Assembly (NCBI GenBank): GCA_947475815.1
Contig: CANJOT010000004.1
Location: 1-47,577 of the forward strand
DNA from: Burkholderiales bacterium
GTDB lineage: Bacteria; Pseudomonadota; Gammaproteobacteria; Burkholderiales; Burkholderiaceae_D
Direction: 5' to 3'
Length of the DNA: 47,577 bases
Part shown: positions 8,425-16,045 of the stretch, piece after piece
How the letters are laid out: the number at the start of each line of letters is the position of its first letter
How positions within the stretch are numbered: position 1 is the stretch's first letter
Notes under the pieces: model-generated
Seen by the model: the letters and a program-made list of their open reading frames with translations, nothing else
Databases searched by the model: none
Told to the model about the DNA's origin: nothing
Translations under genes and position numbers: made by a program

Positions 8425-9840
8425 ATGCCATCCCCCCGTACGATGCTGCAAAAGGTCTGGGACAGTCACACGGTCATGCAAGATGAGGCAAGCGGCGAAG
8501 TGCTGCTGTATGTCGACCGCCTGTTGCTGACCGATACGTCCTCCTTCCATGCCTTCGATATTCTGCGCCGCGAAGGCCGCGCTGCGCGCAACCCGCATCA
8601 GATCTTTGGCGGCCCCGATCACTTTGCCGGTAGCAAGGGACCGCGTCTCGAGCATGTGGCCGATCAGGAACGCCGCGATGTGGTGCACGATCTGGAAGTC
8701 GACTGCAAGGAATTCGGCGTCGGCTATTTTGGCCTGGGCGATCCGCGCATGGGCATCTCGCATGTCGTTGGCCCTGAACAGGGCATTACCCTACCCGGCA
8801 GTTTTCTGCTGTGCGGCGACTCGCATACGTCGACCCACGGCGCGCTGGGCGCACTGGCCTTTGGCATTGGCGGACAGACCGCCCACGTCATGGCCACCCA
8901 ATGCCTGTGGGCACGGCCGCTCAAGGCGATGCGCGTCACGGTCGATGGCGACAAACCCTTCGGCGTGACAGCCAAGGATGTCGTGCTCGCCATCATCGCG
9001 CGCATCGGCGCATCGGGCGGGTTTGGCCACGTGATTGAATATGCCGGCTCGACCATCCGCGCGATGTCGATCGAAGAGCGTCTGACCGTTTGCAATATGT
9101 CGATTGAAGCCGGCGCACGCGGCGGCATGGTCGCGCCGGATGAAACGACGTTTGCCTACCTCAAGGGTCGCCCTTACGCGCCGACTGCGGAACACTGGGA
9201 TCAGGCCGTGGCCTACTGGCGCACCCTGCCCTCCGATGCCGGCGCGAGCTTCGCGCATGAGATCCACATCGATGCGTCCACCCTCACGCCGATGGTGAGT
9301 TGGGGCAACACTGCGGCCGACGTGGTGCCGGTCACCGGGCACGTGCCCGATCCTGCCAGCGAAAGCGATCCGGAGCGCCGCCGCACCATGCAGCGCGCGC
9401 TTGATTACATGGGCTTGCAGCCAGGCACGGCCATGCAGGGGCTCGAAATCGACCGGGTATTCATCGGTTCGTGCACCAATTCACGCATCGAAGATCTGCG
9501 CGCCGCGGCCTCGATCGTGCGCGGCCGCACGGCCAAGGTGCCGACGCTGGTGGTGGCAGGCTCCATGCAGGTCAAGGCGCAGGCCGAACGCGAGGGTCTG
9601 GCGCAGATTTTCATCGATGCCGGTTTTGAATGGGGCCATCCCGGCTGTTCGATGTGCGTGGGTACCAATGGCGATACCGTGCCCGCCGGCAAACGCTGCG
9701 TGTCGACCTCGAACCGCAACTTTGTGGGCCGTCAGGGACCGGGTTCACGCACCCATCTGGCCAGTCCCATCATGGCGGCAGCCGCCGCCGTCACCGGTCG
9801 GATCACCGACGCCCGCGAATTTCTGGCAGGAACAAAGTAA
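8425..9840 (+). CDS. LeuC/aconitase-family hydratase large subunit (cassette 1)
   Basis: A 471-residue large subunit of the 3-isopropylmalate dehydratase/homoaconitase superfamily. [4Fe-4S] ligands are visible in GSCTNSRIEDLR (near residue 350) and in GCSMCVGTNGD (C-x2-C, near residue 411). The substrate loop GDSHTSTHGALG is intact. The stretch matching the LeuC DHNVPT region instead reads PDHFAGSKG, so the substrate is probably not isopropylmalate. The small subunit begins in a TAATG overlap and an isocitrate-lyase-family lyase follows. This order matches the dimethylmaleate hydratase/dimethylmalate lyase pair (DmdAB, Dml) known from nicotinate fermentation. I infer a substituted-maleate or -malate hydratase. 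The start at 8425 fits family N-termini; its ribosome site is weak. Confidence 0.88.
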   Translation: MPSPRTMLQKVWDSHTVMQDEASGEVLLYVDRLLLTDTSSFHAFDILRREGRAARNPHQIFGGPDHFAGSKGPRLEHVADQERRDVVHDLEVDCKEFGVGYFGLGDPRMGISHVVGPEQGITLPGSFLLCGDSHTSTHGALGALAFGIGGQTAHVMATQCLWARPLKAMRVTVDGDKPFGVTAKDVVLAIIARIGASGGFGHVIEYAGSTIRAMSIEERLTVCNMSIEAGARGGMVAPDETTFAYLKGRPYAPTAEHWDQAVAYWRTLPSDAGASFAHEIHIDASTLTPMVSWGNTAADVVPVTGHVPDPASESDPERRRTMQRALDYMGLQPGTAMQGLEIDRVFIGSCTNSRIEDLRAAASIVRGRTAKVPTLVVAGSMQVKAQAEREGLAQIFIDAGFEWGHPGCSMCVGTNGDTVPAGKRCVSTSNRNFVGRQGPGSRTHLASPIMAAAAAVTGRITDAREFLAGTK

Positions 9841-10448
9841 TGGACCCCTTTACCCGACTGACCGCCATTGCGGCGACCTACAATCGCGACAACGTTGATA
9901 CCGACCAGATGCTGCCCGGGCGTTTTCTGCTCAAACGCCGCAGCGACAAAAAATATCCAACCTATCTGTTTCATGATCTGCGCTTCACGCCGGAGGAACA
10001 GCCGCTGAACGAATTCGTGCTCAGCCAGCCGGCCTACCGCGATGCCAAGATCTTTGTCGGCCGCGCCAATTTTGGCGGCGGCTCGTCACGTGAAGCGGCG
10101 GCGATCGCGTTTCAAACCTATGGATTTCGCTGCGTGATCGCCATCACGTTTGGTGATATTTTTTATAACAACTGCGTCAAGAACGGCATCGTGCCGATCC
10201 GCCTTGATGCCGACACGGTGGCCAGCCTGCATGCGCAACTGGGCGCCCAGCCGGGGGCGAGCCTGACCATCGATCTGCCAGCCCAGCAGGTAATCGATGT
10301 CAAGGGTGATACCCACGCCTTCGAGATCGATGCGTTCAGCAAGACCTGTCTGATCGAGGGCCTGAGCCAGATCGACCTGACCTTGCGCCATCGTGCCGCC
10401 ATCGATGCCTTCGAAACGCGTTATCGCCAGGCCAACCCGTGGGCCTGA
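9840..10448 (+). CDS. LeuD/aconitase-family hydratase small subunit (cassette 1)
   Basis: A 202-residue swivelling-domain subunit. Hallmarks are NVDTDQMLPGRFL near residue 18, NFGGGSSREAAAIA near residue 79 and FGDIFYNNCVKNGIVPI near residue 103. Canonical LeuD has SREH at the second motif, whereas here it is SREA, and Gly replaces the Cys of the preceding GCGSS. That departure from LeuD agrees with the altered substrate loop of the partner. Its ATG shares one base with the stop of the large-subunit gene (TAATG), so the subunits are translationally coupled and should form one heteromeric [4Fe-4S] hydratase in the cytoplasm. No leuB or leuA is near, which argues against leucine synthesis. Confidence 0.88.
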   Translation: MDPFTRLTAIAATYNRDNVDTDQMLPGRFLLKRRSDKKYPTYLFHDLRFTPEEQPLNEFVLSQPAYRDAKIFVGRANFGGGSSREAAAIAFQTYGFRCVIAITFGDIFYNNCVKNGIVPIRLDADTVASLHAQLGAQPGASLTIDLPAQQVIDVKGDTHAFEIDAFSKTCLIEGLSQIDLTLRHRAAIDAFETRYRQANPWA

Positions 10449-10491
10449 GCGCCACCGGCCTGACCCACCTCTACCCATCAGGAGCTGCACC

Positions 10492-11385
10492 GTGACCGAA
10501 CGTCCTACCAAAACCCTGCGTCGACTGATCTCGGAGCCCGGTGTCATCATTGCCCCCGGCGTCGCCGACGCACTCAATGCACGCCTGGTTGCCGCCGAAG
10601 GCTTCAAAGCCATCTACATGACCGGCGGCGGCACCTCGGCGGTGCGCCTGGGCATGCCCGACGTCGGCCTGCTGACCATGACCGAAATGGTCGACAACGC
10701 CGGCCGCATCGCCGAGGCCTCCGGCCTGCCGGTGATCTCCGATGCCGACACCGGCTATGGCAACCCGCTGAATGTGCGCCGCACGGTACGCAGCTATGAA
10801 CGCGCCGGCGTTGCTGCCATCCATCTGGAAGACCAGAGCCTGCCCAAACGCTGTGGCCACCTCGCCGGCAAAACCTTGATCTCGACCGCTGACATGGTGG
10901 CCAAGATCAAGGCCGCGGTGGACGCACGCGACGATCCGGATTTCATGATCATCGCACGCACCGATGCGCTCACCGTCGAGGGTTTTGAAGCGGCGCTGGC
11001 ACGCGGTCAGGCGTATGAAGAAGCGGGTGCAGACATGATTTTTGTCGAATCGCCCCTGTCGATGGAACACCTGACCGCGATTCCGAAAGCCTTCAGGGTA
11101 CCCACTCTGCTCAACATTGCCTCGAGTGGCAAAACCCCGCAGATCGGTGAGGAAGAAATGAACAGGCTGGGCTTCAAGCTGGCGATCTTCCCGAACTTTG
11201 CCATCCTCGCAGCGATCCCGGTGGTGCGTGCCTACCTGCGCGAACTGCACAAGACCGGCTCGGTGGCGCACCTGACCAAGAACATGGCCAGCTTTGCCGA
11301 GTGGTTTGACGCGGTCGGCATGGAAGAAGTCAAGGCGCTGGAGGAACGTTACGGCACGCCGGAGCACATGCGTACCGGTTATTAA
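10492..11385 (+). CDS. Isocitrate lyase/PEP mutase-family lyase, dimethylmalate- or methylisocitrate-lyase-like (cassette 1)
   Basis: A 297-residue TIM-barrel enzyme that would cleave a C-C bond of a 2-hydroxydicarboxylate. Visible signature residues are SDADTGYG (metal-binding Asp), HLEDQSLPKRCGH with the catalytic Cys of the KRCGH motif, IIARTDAL, and FVESPLSMEH. The start is GTG at 10492 with AGGAG 7 bp upstream; no closer ATG fits the family N-terminus. It is 43 bp behind the LeuD-like gene and ahead of a TctC gene. The intact KRCGH and VES motifs favour real lyase activity of the PrpB/Dml type. No prpC or prpD is nearby, so methylcitrate-cycle membership is unlikely; cleavage of an alkylmalate to pyruvate plus a short acid is the better inference. 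Confidence 0.88.
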   Translation: MTERPTKTLRRLISEPGVIIAPGVADALNARLVAAEGFKAIYMTGGGTSAVRLGMPDVGLLTMTEMVDNAGRIAEASGLPVISDADTGYGNPLNVRRTVRSYERAGVAAIHLEDQSLPKRCGHLAGKTLISTADMVAKIKAAVDARDDPDFMIIARTDALTVEGFEAALARGQAYEEAGADMIFVESPLSMEHLTAIPKAFRVPTLLNIASSGKTPQIGEEEMNRLGFKLAIFPNFAILAAIPVVRAYLRELHKTGSVAHLTKNMASFAEWFDAVGMEEVKALEERYGTPEHMRTGY

Positions 11386-11401
11386 AAACAGTATTCAGAT
11401 T

Positions 11402-11424
11402 CGAAGTCCAAATCCGAAGTCCAA
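11402..11424. repeat. Direct repeat of CGAAGTCCAA, 13-bp period
   Basis: The decamer CGAAGTCCAA occurs at 11402-11411 and 11415-11424, and a weaker third copy (AAGTTCAAAATC) follows. It lies in the 66-bp gap before TctC copy 3. It could be a slippage product or a leader element; nothing more is visible. Confidence 0.6.
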
Positions 11425-11451
11425 GTTCAAAATCAAACCGGAGCGACTGTC

Positions 11452-12438
11452 ATGCATTTGCACCAACTGCCACAATGGACCCGCACAGGGCTGATCACCG
11501 CCACCCTCATGCTCACGTCGTCGGCGGCGCTGGCCCAGGCCTATCCGAACAAGGCCATCCGCATCATCGTGCCAACGGCCGCGGGCGGCACCGGCGATAT
11601 GCTGGCCCGTCAGGTCGGCGAAATCCTCAAGGAAGCCTTCAAGCAGCCGGTAGTGATCGAAAACAAACCCGGCGCCAACGGCATCATCGCCACCGAGCAG
11701 GTGGTCAAGGCCGCGCCGGACGGCTATACCCTGCTGGCAGCATCGTCGTCCAACATCGCCATCAACCCCGGCCTGTATGGCGCGAAGATGCCCTTCGATG
11801 TGGAAAAAGATCTGGCACCGATCACCCAGGTGGCCAACACCACGCAGGTGCTGGCCGTGCATCCCAGCTTCCCCGCCCGCACGGTCGCGGAGCTGATCAC
11901 GCTGGTCAAGTCCAAGCCCAACGCGATTGACTACGCCAACGCCGGCAATGGCTCAACGCCGCACCTCAACATGGTGCTGCTCATGAGCATGACCGGCATG
12001 CAACTCAACAGCATTCTGTACAAGGGCAGCACGCCGGGCCGCATGGCCGTGCTGTCCAATGAGGTCCCCATCCTGATTGACGGACTCGGACCGACCTTGC
12101 CGATGATTCAGGGCGGCAAGCTGCGTGCGCTTGGTGTGACCTCCGCCAAACGCGTGCCCACCGTCCCCAACATTCCAGCCATCGCCGAAACGGTGCCCGG
12201 TTATACCGGCGAGATCTGGTATGGCGTGCTGGCCCCGGCGGGCACCCCGCCGGACATCATCAACCGTCTGAACAAGGCGATTGCCGCCGGTTTCAACACA
12301 CCTGAAATCAAGGCCAAGCTGGTCAGTGAGGGCGGCGAAGTGGTGGGCAGTTCGCCGGCCGAATTTGCCGGCTTCATCAAGCGCGAACTGGCCAAGTGGA
12401 CCAAGGTCATCAAGGAGTCGGGCGCCAAGATTGAATGA
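11452..12438 (+). CDS. Bug/TctC-family periplasmic substrate-binding protein (copy 3, cassette 1)
   Basis: A 328-residue exported protein. Residues 1-29 form a signal peptide ending SSAALAQA. Ligand-loop features are PTAAGGTGDMLAR, ENKPGANGIIAT and AAPDGYTLL; lobe 2 has YKGSTPGRMAVL, less canonical than the HVPYKGG of most copies here. It is the last gene of the plus-strand run LeuC-like, LeuD-like, lyase, TctC, and a strong terminator follows 35 bp downstream. Co-transcription suggests that its ligand is the substrate, or a precursor, of cassette 1, perhaps a substituted maleate or malate (inference). A GGAG site precedes the ATG by 8 bp. Confidence 0.92.
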   Translation: MHLHQLPQWTRTGLITATLMLTSSAALAQAYPNKAIRIIVPTAAGGTGDMLARQVGEILKEAFKQPVVIENKPGANGIIATEQVVKAAPDGYTLLAASSSNIAINPGLYGAKMPFDVEKDLAPITQVANTTQVLAVHPSFPARTVAELITLVKSKPNAIDYANAGNGSTPHLNMVLLMSMTGMQLNSILYKGSTPGRMAVLSNEVPILIDGLGPTLPMIQGGKLRALGVTSAKRVPTVPNIPAIAETVPGYTGEIWYGVLAPAGTPPDIINRLNKAIAAGFNTPEIKAKLVSEGGEVVGSSPAEFAGFIKRELAKWTKVIKESGAKIE

Positions 12439-12473
12439 GCACGCGGCGCTCTCGCTGCAACTGAAAACTGAAA

Positions 12474-12499
12474 ACGCCTCCGACAGGAGGCGTTTTTTT
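12474..12499 (+). terminator. Rho-independent terminator after cassette 1
   Basis: The 8-bp arms ACGCCTCC and GGAGGCGT enclose a GACA loop, preceded by an A-run and followed by seven T residues on the plus strand. The A-run also makes it plausible as a bidirectional terminator for the minus-strand crotonase gene ending at 12633. Confidence 0.92.
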
Positions 12500-12632
12500 C
12501 AGGCTTGCATCAAGCGTCTTTTGCGCCTGGTTCGGGTGGAGCCCGGCGGGCGCTCCTGAGCGCGTCTGCTTTGTGAGATCCTCAAGTTCAACGCAGCATC
12601 GCAAGATCCGGATTGGCTGCTTCCTGCAGAGT

Positions 12633-13421
12633 TCAGTTGCCGCTGAAATCCGGCGGCCGGCGCTCGCGCCATGCTGCGTGGGCCTCGGCCGAGTCGGCGC
12701 TACTCTCGAGGATCATGAGCCGGTAGAGATCGACCAGCGAGGCCTCGGCGACATTGCCGATCTCGATGCCACGGTTGACAGCTTCCTTGATAAGGCGCGT
12801 GGCGAGCGGTGGCAGGCCGGCGATGTGTTGGGCAACCTCCATGGTCTGCTGCATGAGCTTGTCATGCGGCACAAGCCATTGCGCCAGCCCGATGCGGTAG
12901 GCTTCTTCAGCCTTGATCGGAAAACCGAGCGCGGCACGCATCACCAGGCCCTTGCCGATCCAGCGGGACAGCCGTGCACAACTGCCGTAGCTCGGCAGAA
13001 TGCCCAGGCTCGCCTGTGGCATGCGCCACTCCGCCTTGTCCGATGCAACGATCAGATCACAGCTCAGGGTGATCAGCACCCCCACACCGATGGCGTAGCC
13101 ATTCACCGCCGCGATCGTTGGCTTGGGGAAGTCGGCCAGCAGATTGCCCACAAAGTCTTTCAGGCGCGGCAGCGAGCGGACGAAATCGCCGGCCGTTGGC
13201 GCCGCATGCGTGGTCGACTCCTTCAGATCGGCCCCGGCAGAAAACGCCTGACCAGATTCATCACCGGTCAGCACCACACAGAGCACGCTTTCGTCCTGCT
13301 CCAGTTCGGCCAGATAGCGGGTCAAATCTGTCTGAAAATCCGCACCCCAGGCGTTGCGGCGCTCCGGCCGGCTCAGGGTCAGGATGGCCACTGCGCCCTG
13401 TCGTTCTATGGTGACTGGCAT
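12633..13421 (-). CDS. Crotonase-fold protein lacking both hydratase glutamates
   Basis: A 262-residue enoyl-CoA hydratase/isomerase-fold protein. CoA-binding and oxyanion features are present: FSAGADLKE near residue 64 and NGYAIGVGVLITLSCD near residues 110-125. The two Glu residues that activate water in enoyl-CoA hydratase are not: the GGGCELAM stretch is GVGVLITLSC and the following QPEI is MPQA. Simple hydration is therefore unlikely. Isomerase, dehalogenase, ring-cleaving or decarboxylase crotonases use other residues, so one of these is more likely (inference). The C-terminus RERRPPDFSGN is family-typical. It starts 2 bp after the acyl-CoA ligase and completes the operon TctC, ligase, crotonase. 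Confidence 0.88.
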   Translation of the reverse strand: MPVTIERQGAVAILTLSRPERRNAWGADFQTDLTRYLAELEQDESVLCVVLTGDESGQAFSAGADLKESTTHAAPTAGDFVRSLPRLKDFVGNLLADFPKPTIAAVNGYAIGVGVLITLSCDLIVASDKAEWRMPQASLGILPSYGSCARLSRWIGKGLVMRAALGFPIKAEEAYRIGLAQWLVPHDKLMQQTMEVAQHIAGLPPLATRLIKEAVNRGIEIGNVAEASLVDLYRLMILESSADSAEAHAAWRERRPPDFSGN

Positions 13422-13423
13422 GT

Positions 13424-15016
13424 TCAGCTCTTTCGCTGCAAAAAAGGACGCGTGTCCACGGTCTGGGCCATGAACGTCTTGAGTTCGTGCCGCTGCACAC
13501 GGCTGGTTGATGTTTTCGGCAGCGCCGGCGCCAGCGCAACAAAGCGCGGCAATGCGAAAGCCGCAATCTGCTTGCTCAGGTAGACGACCAGCCGCTCAAT
13601 GTCGAGCGCGTCGCCTGAGGGCACCACGACTGCGAGCACTTCATCATCGCCGATTTCGGCGGCAACGCCAACCACAGCGCACTCGCTGACCCCCGGAAAA
13701 CGGCAGATGGCTTCCTCCACTTCGGTGGGCGAAATATTCTCGCCGCGCCGGCGGATGATGTCTTTCAGACGCGAGCGGTAGGTCAGATAGCCCTCGGCAT
13801 CCAGAGTGCCAAGATCACCGCTTCTGAACCAGCCATCGCGCATCGCACTTTGGGTCAGGTCGGGACGTTTGTAATAAGCACTGAACAGGGCATCCTGATA
13901 TCTGGGCCGGATGCAGACTTCGCCCTCCATACCCGGCGGCAGGCGCATGCCCGCCTCATCCATCACGGCGATCTCGACATGGTCGAGCGCCCGCCCGACC
14001 GTTCCCGCTTTGCCCTCGCCGGCGCGGTGACTGACACATCCACCAAAGGTCTCGGTCATGCCGTAAGACTCGACGGCAGTCAGACCAAAACGCTCTTCGA
14101 ACGGTCGGTAGGCCAGGCGTGGGCCGCCGCCCACAGCGCGCCTTGCCGGATGATCGCGATCACGCGGGCCGGGCGGGGCTTTCCAGAGAATCGACAACAT
14201 CGGCCCGATGAAATGGAACTTGGTGACGCCGAAAAAGCGCATCTGATCCCAGAAGCCTGACGCCGAAAACGACGCGCCCAGCACCAGCGCGGCACCCGAG
14301 CGCAGGCTGGTCCAGAATCCGAGTCGCTGAGCCGCACAATGAAACAGCGGCAGGCAGGTATACAGAACATCGCTCTGTCTGGCCTCGAACATCACGCTGG
14401 CCGAGGCTTCGATCGCCATCAGCGCACAGGCATGGCTGATGATCACCCCTTTGGAGCGGCCGGTCGTGCCCGAGGTATACAGGATCAATGCCGCGTCTGC
14501 CCCTTTGCCGCGCGCGATCAGCCGACCTTCCTGCGCAAAATGGCGCGACCAGGGATCACCGGCGCCGCTCTCGCCGGTGCTGATACGATGCTGTAGCGCG
14601 CCGGGCCTGAGTCCGTCCAGTTGCTGGCAGCGCTCCAGATAGGCCGCATCAGCGATCAGTACGCGCGCGTCGCTGTCGTTGAGCACATGGGCCAGACCTT
14701 CACCGACCAGGGCGGTATTGACCGGAATGACTACCGCCCCGAAACCCGTGATGGCACAGAGCAAGGCCGCCATGCGCGCTGAGTTGTCAGCCATCAGGGC
14801 AACATGGCCGCCCGCCTTGAGACCGAGCGCGTCCAGACCGCGCTGAATCGCTCCGGCCTGTGCGCCCAGCTGTGCCCACGTCCAGCTCAGTCCATCAGGA
14901 ATACGCAGCGCCACACTGGCGGGATGGCATGCCAGCCGCTCTACCAGCAGCTGGCCCAGACCTCGGTCGCAGAACGTCGAAGCGGGCAGCGGACAGTCTG
15001 GCTTACTGAGCGCCAA
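13424..15016 (-). CDS. AMP-dependent acyl-CoA synthetase/ligase
   Basis: A 530-residue ANL-superfamily enzyme expected to form an acyl-CoA from a free acid. The ATP loop ILYTSGTTGRSKGV is near residue 180; YGMTETFGG near residue 318, the hinge segment RSGDLG near residue 395, RLKDIIRRRGENISPTEVEE after it, and the C-terminal PKTSTSRVQRHELK with the adenylation Lys are all present. The HPARRAVGGG segment resembles crotonobetaine/carnitine-CoA ligase-like members. The start given is TTG at 15016, which overlaps the upstream TctC by 14 bp. No ATG lies near the expected N-terminus and the ribosome site is weak, so the exact start is uncertain. It is co-transcribed with TctC copy 4 and a crotonase. 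Confidence 0.9.
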   Translation of the reverse strand: MALSKPDCPLPASTFCDRGLGQLLVERLACHPASVALRIPDGLSWTWAQLGAQAGAIQRGLDALGLKAGGHVALMADNSARMAALLCAITGFGAVVIPVNTALVGEGLAHVLNDSDARVLIADAAYLERCQQLDGLRPGALQHRISTGESGAGDPWSRHFAQEGRLIARGKGADAALILYTSGTTGRSKGVIISHACALMAIEASASVMFEARQSDVLYTCLPLFHCAAQRLGFWTSLRSGAALVLGASFSASGFWDQMRFFGVTKFHFIGPMLSILWKAPPGPRDRDHPARRAVGGGPRLAYRPFEERFGLTAVESYGMTETFGGCVSHRAGEGKAGTVGRALDHVEIAVMDEAGMRLPPGMEGEVCIRPRYQDALFSAYYKRPDLTQSAMRDGWFRSGDLGTLDAEGYLTYRSRLKDIIRRRGENISPTEVEEAICRFPGVSECAVVGVAAEIGDDEVLAVVVPSGDALDIERLVVYLSKQIAAFALPRFVALAPALPKTSTSRVQRHELKTFMAQTVDTRPFLQRKS

Positions 15017-15986
15017 TCTTGAACCTGGAGATGATATTGCCCCACTTCGTATAATCTTCTTTCAGGATTTCCTGAAAGCGTGCCGCCCCGGCGTCGAGAC
15101 TGTCATAGCCGGCACCGACGAGGCGCGCTTGTACCTTCGGGTCTTGCACGGCCGTGCGGATGTCGCGATCGAGTTTGGCGACCAGTTCGGGCGGCATTTT
15201 CGCCGGGCCCAGCACGCCAATCCAGACACTCGCCTCATATCCCGGGTAACCCGCTTCGGCCACGGTAGGTACGGCGGGCAGATCGCGCCAGCGCGTCAGG
15301 CCCGAAGTGGCCAGAGCACGCAGCTTGCCGTCCTGCACAGAAGGCACGGCCAGCGGCGGCGCCAGAAACATGGCGTTCACCTCGCCCGACATGACGGCGA
15401 CCTTGCCCGGCGCAACACCGCCATAGGGAATGTAGAGGAACTCGCTGTTTGAACGACCCGCCAGTTGCGCCGCCGCCAGATGGGGCGCACTGCCCGTGCC
15501 GGAGGTGGCCATGGTCACCTTGCCCGCCACCGCGTAGCTGATGAACTCGGCCAGCGAACGTACCGGCAAGGAAGGATTGACCACCAGGATCATGGGCACG
15601 TCGGCGTATTGGCGGATCGGCGTGAAGTCCTTGAGCGGATCAAACGGCAGATTGGGAGTGAGGAATGGCGTCTGCACATGGTTGGAGGCCACCACCAGCA
15701 GGGTATAACCATCCGGCGCGGAGCGTGCGACATCACGCGCGGCAATCGCACCGACGGCACCGACCCGGCTTTCAACGATGACTGGCTTGCCCCAGATTTC
15801 CGCCAGTTTGTCACCAAGGATGCGGCTGACCAGATCGACCGGCCCACCCGCGGCGTAACCCTGTAGCAGTCGTACCGGCCGGTTGGGAAAGCTGTCCTGC
15901 GCGTAGAGCGCGCCGTGGCACCCGATGAGCGCAACCGCAATCAGAATGCCATGCCATGCGCGCGCGATGGGTGCGTTGATATTCAT
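15003..15986 (-). CDS. Bug/TctC-family periplasmic substrate-binding protein (copy 4)
   Basis: A 327-residue protein starting at an ATG with AGGAGG 6 bp upstream. The signal peptide ends at about ALYAQDS. Loop 1 is diverged: GYAAGGPVDLVSR in place of the usual PPGG-type turn. ESRVGAVGAIA and SAPDGYTLL are present, and lobe 2 has IPYGGVAPGKVAV where YKGG is typical. These changes in the carboxylate-grip loops suggest a different ligand from the other copies. It is first in a minus-strand operon with an acyl-CoA ligase and a crotonase, so its ligand is plausibly the acid that the ligase activates (inference). Confidence 0.92.
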   Translation of the reverse strand: MNINAPIARAWHGILIAVALIGCHGALYAQDSFPNRPVRLLQGYAAGGPVDLVSRILGDKLAEIWGKPVIVESRVGAVGAIAARDVARSAPDGYTLLVVASNHVQTPFLTPNLPFDPLKDFTPIRQYADVPMILVVNPSLPVRSLAEFISYAVAGKVTMATSGTGSAPHLAAAQLAGRSNSEFLYIPYGGVAPGKVAVMSGEVNAMFLAPPLAVPSVQDGKLRALATSGLTRWRDLPAVPTVAEAGYPGYEASVWIGVLGPAKMPPELVAKLDRDIRTAVQDPKVQARLVGAGYDSLDAGAARFQEILKEDYTKWGNIISRFKIGAQ

Positions 15987-16045
15987 GCCGTGCCTCCTGA
16001 GGTCAGTGTTGGGTACGCCGCTTTGCTGACCAATATAGCATGGGG

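Noticed and set aside
8425-10448. Leucine biosynthesis leuC-leuD
   Set aside because: No leuA/leuB nearby, substrate-loop residues differ from LeuC and LeuD, and an isocitrate-lyase-family gene follows directly.
10492-11385. Methylcitrate-cycle prpB
   Set aside because: The motif fits, but prpC and prpD are absent and the neighbours are a LeuCD-like hydratase and a TctC.
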